DNA of 7,204 bases, from assembly GCA_030604975.1 (NCBI GenBank), contig JAUVUV010000106.1, positions 1 through 7,204 on the forward strand, read 5' to 3'. Made by a program: the position numbers and the translations under genes. Numbering within the stretch: position 1 is the first letter of the stretch; the number at the start of each line of letters is the position of its first letter. Under the pieces are notes generated by a model that made no database searches, had not been told where the DNA came from, and worked only from the letters and a program-made list of their open reading frames with translations. This document shows, one piece after another, positions 1 to 6,310 of this stretch. Source of the DNA: Candidatus Glassiibacteriota bacterium. Its GTDB lineage: Bacteria; Gemmatimonadota; Glassbacteria; GWA2-58-10.

Positions 1-291
1 TCCCTTATAGAAATGGGTTACGATCATATTCACACCGGCTGCTTTCAGGGCTGAGATGGCTTCTTTGCTGTGTTCCCATTCATATCGGGTGCGATAATTT
101 GTCGGTATCGGACCGCGCCTGACCCTGAAAACAAGCGGCTCCCAGTTGCCTGCAAGACAGATACCGTCTCTGAGCCACCATTGCGGTTTGCGATCAGGCG
201 GGCGAATGGCCGGACAAGCCTCTGTAACGGACAGGAAGCCCAGAACCAGGCTGAAAACGAAAAAAAATCCAGGCAATATTCGGCTAGTCAT
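1..291 (-). CDS. N-terminus of a secreted protein, probably TIM-barrel glycoside-hydrolase-like (3' part outside window)
   Basis: The first 97 residues are visible and the reading frame is open to the left edge. The ATG at 291 is chosen because AGGGAGG lies six bases upstream (298-304 on the plus strand). Residues 1-25 form a signal peptide: one Arg at position 4, a Phe/Leu/Val-rich core (8-20) and a probable signal peptidase I site after T-E-A25. Cys26 follows, but the preceding V-T-E-A is a poor lipobox. The mature start is Pro-rich (27-36), followed by a Trp/Arg-rich stretch (38-60) with G-N-W-E-P. Residues 72-97 (WEHSKEAISALKAAGVNMIV then THFYKG) resemble the first helix and second strand of a (beta/alpha)8 barrel as in secreted glycoside-hydrolase-like proteins. 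That family guess is inference; no catalytic residue is visible. It lies 41 bases downstream of the small secreted gene on the same strand, so it may be cotranscribed with it and RNase HI. The signal sequence contains an A8/T8 homopolymer at 260-267. Confidence 0.75.
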   Translation of the reverse strand, partial: MTSRILPGFFFVFSLVLGFLSVTEACPAIRPPDRKPQWWLRDGICLAGNWEPLVFRVRRGPIPTNYRTRYEWEHSKEAISALKAAGVNMIVTHFYKG

Positions 292-332
292 TTGATACCT
301 CCCTAGAAACTGCTCTCAAAGAATAAATGTAT

Positions 333-564
333 TCAGGACTTCAGCCTAAGAAACAGCACCGCAGCGCCACGGAAATCAGGCACCTTGACCTGGAGTTCGA
401 TGTTATCTCTGTATATCGGTTGAAGTTTTCGGCCTTTGTGATCCAGCGGTGATTGCCCCGGTTTCGTTGTCCCTGATCGAACCGGCCAGTGCTCCATGGG
501 CTTTGCAGAAAAGGATGAAAGCAAGCGCTATAACAATTTTGATTGGCAACTTTGCCTTTCTCAT
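333..564 (-). pseudogene. Small secreted protein, apparently frameshifted
   Basis: The ATG at 564 overlaps the TGA of the RNase HI gene (ATGA), which implies translational coupling. A GGAG lies 11 bases upstream. As read, the frame encodes 53 residues and stops at 403-405. It begins with a clear signal peptide: basic MRKAK, a hydrophobic core from I8 to F19, and a signal peptidase I site at A-L-A27. After about residue 36 the protein character moves to the RNase frame, where positions to 333 encode a plausible ending (NIELQVKVPDFRGAAVLFL followed by R-L-K-S). Deleting one base from the C4 run at 456-459 (G4 on the coding strand) joins the two parts into a continuous 76-residue protein with mature part G-S-I-R-D-N-E-T-G-Q-S-P-L-D-H. 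This could be a real mutation, an assembly error or a recoding site. The family is not recognised and no function is proposed. If the sequence is correct and no shifting occurs, the product is the 53-residue form at 403-564. Confidence 0.6.
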
Positions 565-1313
565 TGATTGCTGCTCTCCAGTTCATCCACGGCCTGATTG
601 GCGAGTTTGTCCGCCCGGCTGTTCTCCTCTCGCGGGATATGCTTTATACGAAAAGAGGCAAAACCGGCGATCAAATTTTTAACTTCGCGGAAAAGTTTCT
701 GCAACTCAGCCGCTTTTACCTTGTAGGAGCCCTCCAGCTGGCGCACGAGAAGCTGGCTGTCTGAGAGGTGGTCGAGCTTGCGCACTCCACGATCGAGAGC
801 CATTTTAAGCCCCTCGATCAGCGCCCGGTATTCGGCTTCGTTATTGGTTGCCGTACCGATAAAACGACCGAATTCCTCTTCGAACCCTGTGGATTCCTGC
901 CAAAGCAGGATGCCGATTCCAGCAGGGCCGGGATTGCCCCGGCTGCTGCCATCGGTAAACATCTCCACCTCGCAGGCCGGATCGATCTTCGCGCCCTCCA
1001 CCACCCTGCCGGTGGGTGAACCAGGCTCAAGCCAGCGATAGCCGCTGTCCAGAAGGGGCGCTTTCCGGGCCAGATAACACTTGACGTGGATTACAAGCTG
1101 TGGGCAAGTTTGGTCTTTGACAGTCTCCAGGCTTTTAAGATCGATTGATAACGTCACCTCACCCAGAACAGGCTCGATAAACTTGCGCAGCGCGTTCTGC
1201 CAGCTTACTCCCGATTCGAGGCTGATCCTGGGCAGGTCGCTTTTTTCTGCACTGATAAGGCGGCAGCCTTCTGCCTCGATTACCGGTTGGATATAAACTT
1301 CGAATGATGCCAT
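561..1313 (-). CDS. Ribonuclease HI-family protein with N-terminal degenerate Nudix-like domain
   Basis: This 250-residue protein is expected to hydrolyse the RNA strand of RNA:DNA hybrids in the cytoplasm. The RNase H domain occupies about residues 115-245. It starts with F-T-D121-G-S-S-R-G-N-P-G-P, then T-N-N-E159-A-E-Y, S-D185-S-Q-L and N-S-R-A-D235-K-L-A, giving the full catalytic D-E-D-D set, with His225 in K-H-I-P-R-E-E-N. The basic handle region of E. coli RNase HI is not evident, so it resembles the short archaeal/Bacillus-like type (RVT_3 family). Residues 1-112 are not the usual hybrid-binding domain. They read like a Nudix fold: strand Q-P-V-I, L-P..L-E-S-G-V-S-W-Q-N-A-L-R-K-F-I-E-P-V-L-G where a Nudix box would lie, and a closing G-Y-R-W-L-E-P as in MutT/MutY C-terminal domains. 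The box glutamates are mostly lost, so hydrolase activity is unlikely. The Nudix reading is inference. The ATG at 1313 has GAGG five bases upstream. The gene overlaps the next one by four bases. The symbol is left empty because the family has several paralogues. Confidence 0.92.
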   Translation of the reverse strand: MASFEVYIQPVIEAEGCRLISAEKSDLPRISLESGVSWQNALRKFIEPVLGEVTLSIDLKSLETVKDQTCPQLVIHVKCYLARKAPLLDSGYRWLEPGSPTGRVVEGAKIDPACEVEMFTDGSSRGNPGPAGIGILLWQESTGFEEEFGRFIGTATNNEAEYRALIEGLKMALDRGVRKLDHLSDSQLLVRQLEGSYKVKAAELQKLFREVKNLIAGFASFRIKHIPREENSRADKLANQAVDELESSNQ

Positions 1314-1338
1314 CTCTCCCTCACTTCAGCTAGTCTCA

Positions 1339-1350
1339 TTTACCGGTGAA
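1339..1350. repeat. Imperfect palindrome beside the RNase HI promoter, possible operator
   Basis: TTTACCGGTGAA is a 12-base inverted repeat with one mismatched pair, centred on ACCGGT. ATTTACC also occurs as a direct repeat at 1338-1344 and 1351-1357 (13-base period). The element abuts the proposed -10 and covers the predicted start of leftward transcription, where a repressor would act. Such short repeats can arise by chance. Confidence 0.2.
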
Positions 1351-1378
1351 ATTTACCCCGCCACCCCCTGATAGGCAA
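1350..1378 (-). promoter_or_regulatory. Candidate sigma70-type promoter for the leftward cluster
   Basis: On the minus strand, TTGCCT (1373-1378, four of six matches to TTGACA) is separated by exactly 17 bases from TAAATT (1350-1355, four of six matches to TATAAT). The predicted start near 1343 gives a leader of about 30 bases before the RNase HI ATG. This is a pattern match only. Confidence 0.3.
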
Positions 1379-1407
1379 GTCCCTCGCTTCATGATCGAAC
1401 CGCACTC

Positions 1408-1436
1408 TTGACCCTAACCTGTAAACACATTACCTT
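1408..1436 (+). promoter_or_regulatory. Weak candidate promoter for the lipoprotein-dnaE transcript
   Basis: TTGACC (1408-1413, five of six matches) lies 17 bases before TACCTT (1431-1436, three of six). This would give a leader of roughly 95 bases. An alternative is the AT-rich stretch 1481-1499, where ATTATA at 1491-1496 lies 17 bases after TTACTT (1468-1473). Neither is convincing. A promoter somewhere in 1380-1500 is expected because the genes on either side diverge. Confidence 0.2.
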
Positions 1437-1504
1437 CAAAAAGAGCGGTTTGTTGCCGTGTAACCTCTTACTTCTCCGTTAGTTATGTAAATTATAAAGA
1501 GTTA

Positions 1505-1522
1505 GCTGGTTCTTCTGCCAGC
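1505..1522 (+). promoter_or_regulatory. Small hairpin in the leader just before the lipoprotein SD
   Basis: GCTGG (1505-1509) pairs with CCAGC (1518-1522) around an eight-base loop, ending three bases before the AAGGA ribosome site. With no U-tract after it, it is not a terminator. It may insulate the ribosome site or be fortuitous. Confidence 0.25.
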
Positions 1523-1525
1523 GAC

Positions 1526-1530
1526 AAGGA
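1526..1530 (+). promoter_or_regulatory. Ribosome binding site that decides the lipoprotein start
   Basis: AAGGA ends six bases before the ATG at 1537. An in-frame TTG directly upstream (1534) is only three bases from this site, so the ATG is preferred and the protein is 344 residues rather than 345. Confidence 0.7.
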
Positions 1531-1536
1531 ACGTTG

Positions 1537-2571
1537 ATGAGTTTTTCTTATTCACTACGCGCTTTACTATTCACAGTGGTTATCGCAATCCTGCTGTTGC
1601 CCGCCGCCTGCAGCGATATACAACTGCAGAAACCGCGCGCTTTCGGCAGGGAAAAGGAAATCCTCGTTATCTGTGACAACGAAATCTGGCAAAAAGTTGA
1701 AAAGGAGCTGCGTAAGAGGATCGAGGTTCCGATACACGCCGTACGCTGGGAGCTGATTTTTGAGATCGCTCAGGTTGATGCTGACAAAGTGCAGTATTAC
1801 AAGGAATGGGATAAGATCATTCTAATCGAATCCCTTGAGAACAAGAACCTCCTGCCCTGGGTAGTGGACGATTCAACGCTGGAAAAAATCAGCCTGGGCC
1901 AGGGGCTCTTTTTCAGCCAGAAAGATATCTGGGCCCGAGGCCAGCGGGTGGCAGGGCTCGCAGCTCCCACTGACGAGCAGCTCCTTCCCTTGATCAAAGC
2001 CCACGGCGATAGGATATTCAATGACTTCCTGCGACTGCTCGAAGAGAGGGAAAAGGTGCGGATGTATCACAGCGGGAAAAACCTCGTCCTTGTCGATTCC
2101 CTGATGGAATGCTGTGGGTTCTCTATCGAGTTTCCCCAGGTCTATGCAAGGATTCGCCAGGATATACTTCCCGAGAACGAACTTCAATTTGTGCACCAGG
2201 ACCCGGTACGCAGCATTTTTTTCGCCTGGATCGAAAATCCCGAACCGCTTGATCTCTCCCAAAAGGCCCTGGCCGAGATGCGCGACAGAATGCTTGAAAA
2301 AACTTATCCGGCCATGATCACCCACGTTGAACGGGTCGATACCTCCACGGTTATCTCGAACGAGATAGAACGTCTCCGGGTTTACGGCACCTGGGAGAAT
2401 CCTGAAGAGATAAGCGGTGGAGTATATATCTCCCAGATCATCGAAAGTCCTTTGCAAAACCGGCGCTACTATATCGACTGCCTGTTGTTCTCTCCGGACG
2501 CCAGGTTGAATAAATACCGGTTCATCCTACAGCTTGACAGAATCATGAACAGTTTCAAATTGAAAGGCTAA
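1537..2571 (+). CDS. DUF4837-like lipoprotein
   Basis: This is a 344-residue predicted envelope lipoprotein. Residues 1-25 are a lipoprotein signal: Arg8, hydrophobic core 9-21, then L-P-A-A-C25. Proline at -3 is unusual, but Cys25 is well placed. Ser rather than Asp at +2 argues against inner-membrane retention. The mature part matches the DUF4837 layout as I know it: G-R-E-K-E-I-L-V-I-C-D-N-E-I-W near 37-51, W-D-K-I-I-L-I near 91-97, G-F-S-I-E-F-P at 194-200, R-V-Y-G-T-W at 281-286, S-G-G-V-Y-I-S-Q at 293-300, and a C-terminal SPDARLNKYRFILQLDRIMN block at 319-338. The family has no established activity and is known mainly from Bacteroidota. dnaE starts 36 bases downstream on the same strand with no terminator between, so the two are probably cotranscribed. 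No frameshift or truncation is seen. The family name comes from remembered motifs, not a search. Confidence 0.85.
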   Translation: MSFSYSLRALLFTVVIAILLLPAACSDIQLQKPRAFGREKEILVICDNEIWQKVEKELRKRIEVPIHAVRWELIFEIAQVDADKVQYYKEWDKIILIESLENKNLLPWVVDDSTLEKISLGQGLFFSQKDIWARGQRVAGLAAPTDEQLLPLIKAHGDRIFNDFLRLLEEREKVRMYHSGKNLVLVDSLMECCGFSIEFPQVYARIRQDILPENELQFVHQDPVRSIFFAWIENPEPLDLSQKALAEMRDRMLEKTYPAMITHVERVDTSTVISNEIERLRVYGTWENPEEISGGVYISQIIESPLQNRRYYIDCLLFSPDARLNKYRFILQLDRIMNSFKLKG

Positions 2572-2584
2572 CTTTAAATCCGGT

Positions 2585-2590
2585 AAGGAG
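2585..2590 (+). promoter_or_regulatory. Strong but distant SD upstream of dnaE
   Basis: AAGGAG ends 17 bases before the dnaE ATG at 2608, well beyond the usual 5-9. The only in-frame codon at normal distance is ATT at 2596 (five bases), which would add M-S-W-A before the canonical start. An in-frame TAA at 2593 rules out anything longer. Confidence 0.5.
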
Positions 2591-2607
2591 AATAAATTTC
2601 TTGGGCA

Positions 2608-5600
2608 ATGGATAAACCATTCATTCATCTTCACAACCACTCCGACTACAGCCTTCTCGACGGCGCCGCCAAGATCAAGAGCCTGGTGGCCGGTGCCGTA
2701 AAGTTCGGCATGCCTGCACTTGCGCTCACCGACCACGGCAACCTTTTCGGTGCATTAGAGTTATATACCGCTGCCGGAAAGGCCGGTGTAAAGCCGATTA
2801 TCGGCATGGAAGCCTATATCACCACTGGTGACAGAAAAGACCGGACAGCCGTAAAGGGGCGTGCGGCGAACCATATCACTCTGCTCGCTGAAAACGAGGA
2901 TGGCTACAAGAACCTGATCAAGCTAACCAGTATCGGCTACATTGAGGGCTTTTACTACAAGCCGCGGATCGATCTGGAGGTGCTCCAGGAGTACCGCAAG
3001 GGTTTGATCGCCCTGAGCGGCTGCGCCAAGGGCATAGTGGGGGACCTGATCTACAGGGACAAGCCTGAGGCAGCCCGCGAGATTGCGGCAAGCTTGCATG
3101 ATCTGTTAGGCAAAGGGAACTTTTTTGTCGAGATCATGGACCACGGGCTGGAAATCGAGCGCAAGCAGATGCCGGAGTTGATTAAAATTTCCAAAGAACT
3201 CGAGATCCCGCTCGTGGTGACCAATGACACCCACTATCTCAGCCGCGAACACCACGAGGCTCAGGACGTCCTGCTTTGCATCCAGACAGGCAAGACGCTG
3301 GATGACCCCAATCGGCTGAAATTCAACACCCAGGAGCTTTACTTCAAAAGCTCCGAGGAGATGTACGCCACTTTCAAGGAATTCGAGGAGGCTCTCAAGC
3401 GTACGGTCGAGATCGCCGAGCGTTGCGACCTGAAAATAGATTTCGGTCAGAACTATCTTCCCGCTTTCCCTTTGCCTGAAGGCTACAGCGAGAACGAATT
3501 ACTGGAGAAACTGGCCCGCGAAGGTGCCCGGCGGCGTTACGGCGAGGTTGACGAGGCAACCGAAAAACGGCTGAACTATGAACTTGATATAATCAAGCGG
3601 ACAGGGTTCCCGGGATATTTCCTGATTGTCAGCGACCTGGTCGGCCAGTCCCGGAAAATGAGTATCCCGGTCGGGCCCGGAAGGGGTTCGGCTGCCGGTA
3701 GCCTGGTCTCCTACTGCCTGGGAGTTACCAATATCGACCCGCTGAAATATCACCTCCTTTTCGAGCGGTTCCTCAACCCTGAGCGGATCAGTATGCCGGA
3801 TATCGATATCGATTTCGCCGACCGCGACCGGGACAAGATCATCCAATACGTGAAAGAGAAATACGGCGAGGATAGCGTAACCCAGATTATCACTTTCGGC
3901 ACATTAGGCGCCCACGCCGTGGTCCGGGACGTGGGCCGGGTGATGGGAATGCCCTACGACGAGGTGGACCAGATCGCCAAGATGATCCCCGAAGAACTCA
4001 GGATGACTCTGGATAAAGCGCTTAGGATGAGGCCTGACCTGGCTGAGAGGGCAGAGAAAGATCCTAAGATCAGGAAACTTATCGAGACCAGCAAGGTTCT
4101 CGAAGGAGTCAACCGCCATGCCTCGACCCATGCAGCAGGCGTGGTAATCGCTCCTGGGAAACTCACTGACTACCTGCCCCTGTTCCGCTCCCCGCGTAAA
4201 GACGAGATCACCACCCAGTTCGACATGGGCGGTGTGGAAAAAATCGGCCTGCTCAAAATCGACATCCTCGGCCTTCGCACCCTGACCGTGATCCAGGACA
4301 CCCTGAAAATGATTGAAGAGCAGACCGGGGAGAAGATCGCTCTCGACAGCCTGGAACTTAACGCTCCGGCTGTTTTCGAGATTTTCGCCAAAGGTGACAC
4401 GGTCGGCATATTCCAGTTCGAGTCTCCAGGCATGCGCGAGTACCTTCGCAAGCTCAAACCCGAGGTGATCGGCGATATTATCGCGATGAACGCGCTCTAC
4501 CGTCCTGGGCCGATGGAAATGATTGATGACTTTATCAACGGCAAGCAGGGGAAAGTGAAAGTCGAATACCTCCACGAGATTCTCGAACCGATCCTGAATG
4601 AGACTCACGGGGTGATGGTATACCAGGAGCAGGTGATGCAGATCGCCTCAGAGATGGGCGGATTCACTCTCGGCGCCGCTGACCAGCTCCGGCGTGCGAT
4701 GGGAAAGAAAAAAAAGGAGGTGATGGAGCAGCAGAAGGAGAAATTCCTGGCCGGGGCAGCCAAGCGCGGAGTTTCCCCGAATGCGGCTGAGCAGGTCTAC
4801 GATCTGATGGCCAAGTTCGCCGGTTATGGTTTTAACAAGAGCCACGCCGCAGGATATGCAATCCTCGCCTACCAGACCGCCTGGCTCAAAGCACATTACC
4901 CGCGCCAGTTTATGGCCGCCACCCTGACCAGCGTGATGAACGACTCCGACCGGGTGGCCGCGTTTCTGGAGGAATGCCGGAGGATGAAAATCAGGATTCT
5001 ACCGCCGGATATCAACGAAAGCGTGGTCGGGTTCACAGTGGTAGAGGATGGAATCCGGTTCGGTCTGGCGGCAGTCAAGAATGTTGGTGTTTCGTCGGTC
5101 GAGGCGATTATCGAAGCGCGCAGGGATGGCGGGCCGTTCAAAAGCCTGGGCGATTTTCTGGACCGGGTCTGCGGCAGGGCCACTAACAAACGTATGGTGG
5201 AAAGTCTGATATTCGCCGGCGCCACCAGGTCCCTGTCTGGAAAGCCGGAGCAGCAACTCGCGGTGCTCGAAGACACGCTCGGGGTCTGCGCAAAGCTCGA
5301 CGCCGAACGCAACAGCGGACAGATCGGCCTTTTCGGCGAAGAAGAAGCGGCCATGCTCAAAGAGGACGAGTTCTATCCGCAACTGCCTGCCGACTGCGAG
5401 GAATGGGATACGCAGAAGAGGCTCGATTACGAGAAGGATTATCTGGGTTTCTATATCTCCGGCCATCCCCTTGATAAATTCAATGAGGAACTTGATACCT
5501 TCACCAACGCCACCTCTGCCGACTACCACGAGATCCTGCCCGACCGGCATGTTCTCCGGCTCGGAGGGATGATATCCCAGGTGCGTACCTTTTTCGACCG

Positions 5601-6168
5601 GAGAGAGCGTGAGTGCGCGGTTTTCACCCTGGAAGACCGCTTCGGCACTGTGGACATGTTTGTCTTTAACGACAACCATGACCGCCACCGTCCGCTGATC
5701 TACCCCGGCTCAGCGGTTCTGGTCAGCGGCAAGCTCTCCAAGCGTCCGTCTGATGAAAAGGGCAAGGTGATTGCCGACTGGCTGATGTCACTACAGGATG
5801 TCCGCCTGGATGAGAGTGTCGGAGTGGAGGTTTGCCTGGATGCCAAAAAGACGGATGATGCCCTGTTAAAAAGCGTTCAGGAAGTGCTGTTGCGCCATGG
5901 CGGGAAAAATCCGGTTTACCTGAGAGTGGTCGAGCCAAACGGGGATTATCTTTTGCGCAGCCGGGAGGTTTTCGCTGAGCTGTCTGACAGCCTGCTGGAG
6001 GAGCTTCGCCAGCTTCTCGGCGAAAGGCAGGTTGCTCTGAGCTACCATCCGCGGGCACCGAAGCGCGGTCCACAGGGCCTGAGCAACGGCGGTGTACAGG
6101 CACTTCTCAATAGCGAACGCAACAGTAACCGTACGAGGATAAACGGCCCTAACAGGAAATTGCAGTGA
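2608..6168 (+). CDS. dnaE: DNA polymerase III subunit alpha (replicative, DnaE type)
   Basis: This complete 1186-residue protein is the catalytic subunit of the chromosomal replicase, acting with the beta clamp and clamp loader at the fork. The N-terminal PHP domain (about 1-275) has H-L-H-N-H (7-11), T-D42-H43-G-N, E68, H89, C139, E175, H179 and N-D207-T-H209, so every metal ligand is kept, unlike E. coli. The polymerase core carries G-P-G-R-G-S at 356-361, the palm P-D398-I-D400-I-D-F pair and the third aspartate K-I-D552-I-L-G-L, then F-Q-F-E-S and Y-R-P-G-P (631-635) in the fingers. Next come a tandem HhH region (about 797-870), a clamp-binding Q-I-G-L-F at 905-909, an OB fold (about 980-1060) and a C-terminal domain. 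There is no inserted DnaQ exonuclease, so this is DnaE rather than PolC, and no intein. E. coli DnaE is 1160 residues. The start fits the family (M-D-K-P-F-I-H-L-H) although its SD is far upstream. It probably shares a transcript with the lipoprotein and ends at the terminator at 6200-6235. Confidence 0.99.
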   Translation: MDKPFIHLHNHSDYSLLDGAAKIKSLVAGAVKFGMPALALTDHGNLFGALELYTAAGKAGVKPIIGMEAYITTGDRKDRTAVKGRAANHITLLAENEDGYKNLIKLTSIGYIEGFYYKPRIDLEVLQEYRKGLIALSGCAKGIVGDLIYRDKPEAAREIAASLHDLLGKGNFFVEIMDHGLEIERKQMPELIKISKELEIPLVVTNDTHYLSREHHEAQDVLLCIQTGKTLDDPNRLKFNTQELYFKSSEEMYATFKEFEEALKRTVEIAERCDLKIDFGQNYLPAFPLPEGYSENELLEKLAREGARRRYGEVDEATEKRLNYELDIIKRTGFPGYFLIVSDLVGQSRKMSIPVGPGRGSAAGSLVSYCLGVTNIDPLKYHLLFERFLNPERISMPDIDIDFADRDRDKIIQYVKEKYGEDSVTQIITFGTLGAHAVVRDVGRVMGMPYDEVDQIAKMIPEELRMTLDKALRMRPDLAERAEKDPKIRKLIETSKVLEGVNRHASTHAAGVVIAPGKLTDYLPLFRSPRKDEITTQFDMGGVEKIGLLKIDILGLRTLTVIQDTLKMIEEQTGEKIALDSLELNAPAVFEIFAKGDTVGIFQFESPGMREYLRKLKPEVIGDIIAMNALYRPGPMEMIDDFINGKQGKVKVEYLHEILEPILNETHGVMVYQEQVMQIASEMGGFTLGAADQLRRAMGKKKKEVMEQQKEKFLAGAAKRGVSPNAAEQVYDLMAKFAGYGFNKSHAAGYAILAYQTAWLKAHYPRQFMAATLTSVMNDSDRVAAFLEECRRMKIRILPPDINESVVGFTVVEDGIRFGLAAVKNVGVSSVEAIIEARRDGGPFKSLGDFLDRVCGRATNKRMVESLIFAGATRSLSGKPEQQLAVLEDTLGVCAKLDAERNSGQIGLFGEEEAAMLKEDEFYPQLPADCEEWDTQKRLDYEKDYLGFYISGHPLDKFNEELDTFTNATSADYHEILPDRHVLRLGGMISQVRTFFDRRERECAVFTLEDRFGTVDMFVFNDNHDRHRPLIYPGSAVLVSGKLSKRPSDEKGKVIADWLMSLQDVRLDESVGVEVCLDAKKTDDALLKSVQEVLLRHGGKNPVYLRVVEPNGDYLLRSREVFAELSDSLLEELRQLLGERQVALSYHPRAPKRGPQGLSNGGVQALLNSERNSNRTRINGPNRKLQ
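4708..4724 (+). other. A8 slippery run fused to a perfect anti-SD complement inside dnaE
   Basis: Eight A residues (4708-4715) contain the in-frame heptamer A-AAA-AAG (4710-4716). They run into AAGGAGGTGAT (4714-4724), which complements the conserved 3' tail of 16S rRNA over 11 bases. The encoded M-G-K-K-K-K-E-V-M is a normal conserved dnaE segment, so protein coding explains much of it. A -1 slip would add about 24 codons and then stop at a TGA. No in-frame start lies at usual SD distance, so internal initiation is unlikely. Ribosome pausing or slippage is possible but unproven. Confidence 0.3.
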
Positions 6169-6199
6169 TTGTGGGTCTCTGGGGATTGAAAGATTCTTT

Positions 6200-6235
6200 A
6201 GGGGCAGACATATTGGCGTCTGCCCTTTTTCTTTT
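6200..6235 (+). terminator. Intrinsic terminator of dnaE
   Basis: GGGCAGAC (6202-6209) pairs perfectly with GTCTGCCC (6218-6225) around an eight-base loop. An outer G-T and A-T pair can extend the stem. TTTTTCTTTT follows at 6226-6235. It lies 31 bases after the dnaE stop. The opposite strand has no U-tract after the stem, so it works mainly rightward and ends the lipoprotein-dnaE transcript before the convergent gene. Confidence 0.93.
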
Positions 6236-6310
6236 AAATCTCAACCGAGAGATAAAACGGAAAGAAGCTCATATGCAGGCGAGCCCTGACAAAAAACGAA
6301 ATTCAGTGAA

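Noticed and set aside
70..306. Plus-strand frame of 78 residues at the left edge
   Set aside because: It is antisense to a gene with a signal peptide and a strong SD, and has no domain features.
341..586. Alternative 81-residue minus-strand frame across the small secreted gene
   Set aside because: It starts inside the RNase HI coding sequence, lacks a signal peptide, and its composition (many Cys, Trp, Asn) looks non-coding compared with the two frames that join at 456-459.
1873..2457. Minus-strand open frame of 194 residues opposite the lipoprotein gene
   Set aside because: The plus strand holds a complete lipoprotein with SD, signal peptide and family motifs. The antisense frame shows none of these.
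3904..4608. Minus-strand open frame of 234 residues inside dnaE
   Set aside because: It lies antisense to the conserved polymerase core, has no recognisable domain and no family-like start. It reflects the GC-rich codon bias of dnaE.
4714..4900. Internal translation start in dnaE driven by AAGGAGGTGAT
   Set aside because: The nearest in-frame starts (GTG 4720, ATG 4723) overlap or touch the SD, and the next ATG is about 80 bases away.
4999..5688. Minus-strand open frame of 229 residues inside dnaE
   Set aside because: Antisense shadow of the HhH/OB part of dnaE, with no protein-like motifs.
6240..6310. Possible terminator for the leftward FGE gene (GCTC/GAGC pairing near 6275-6295)
   Set aside because: The stem is only four bases with no U-tract in the right place, so it is not supported.
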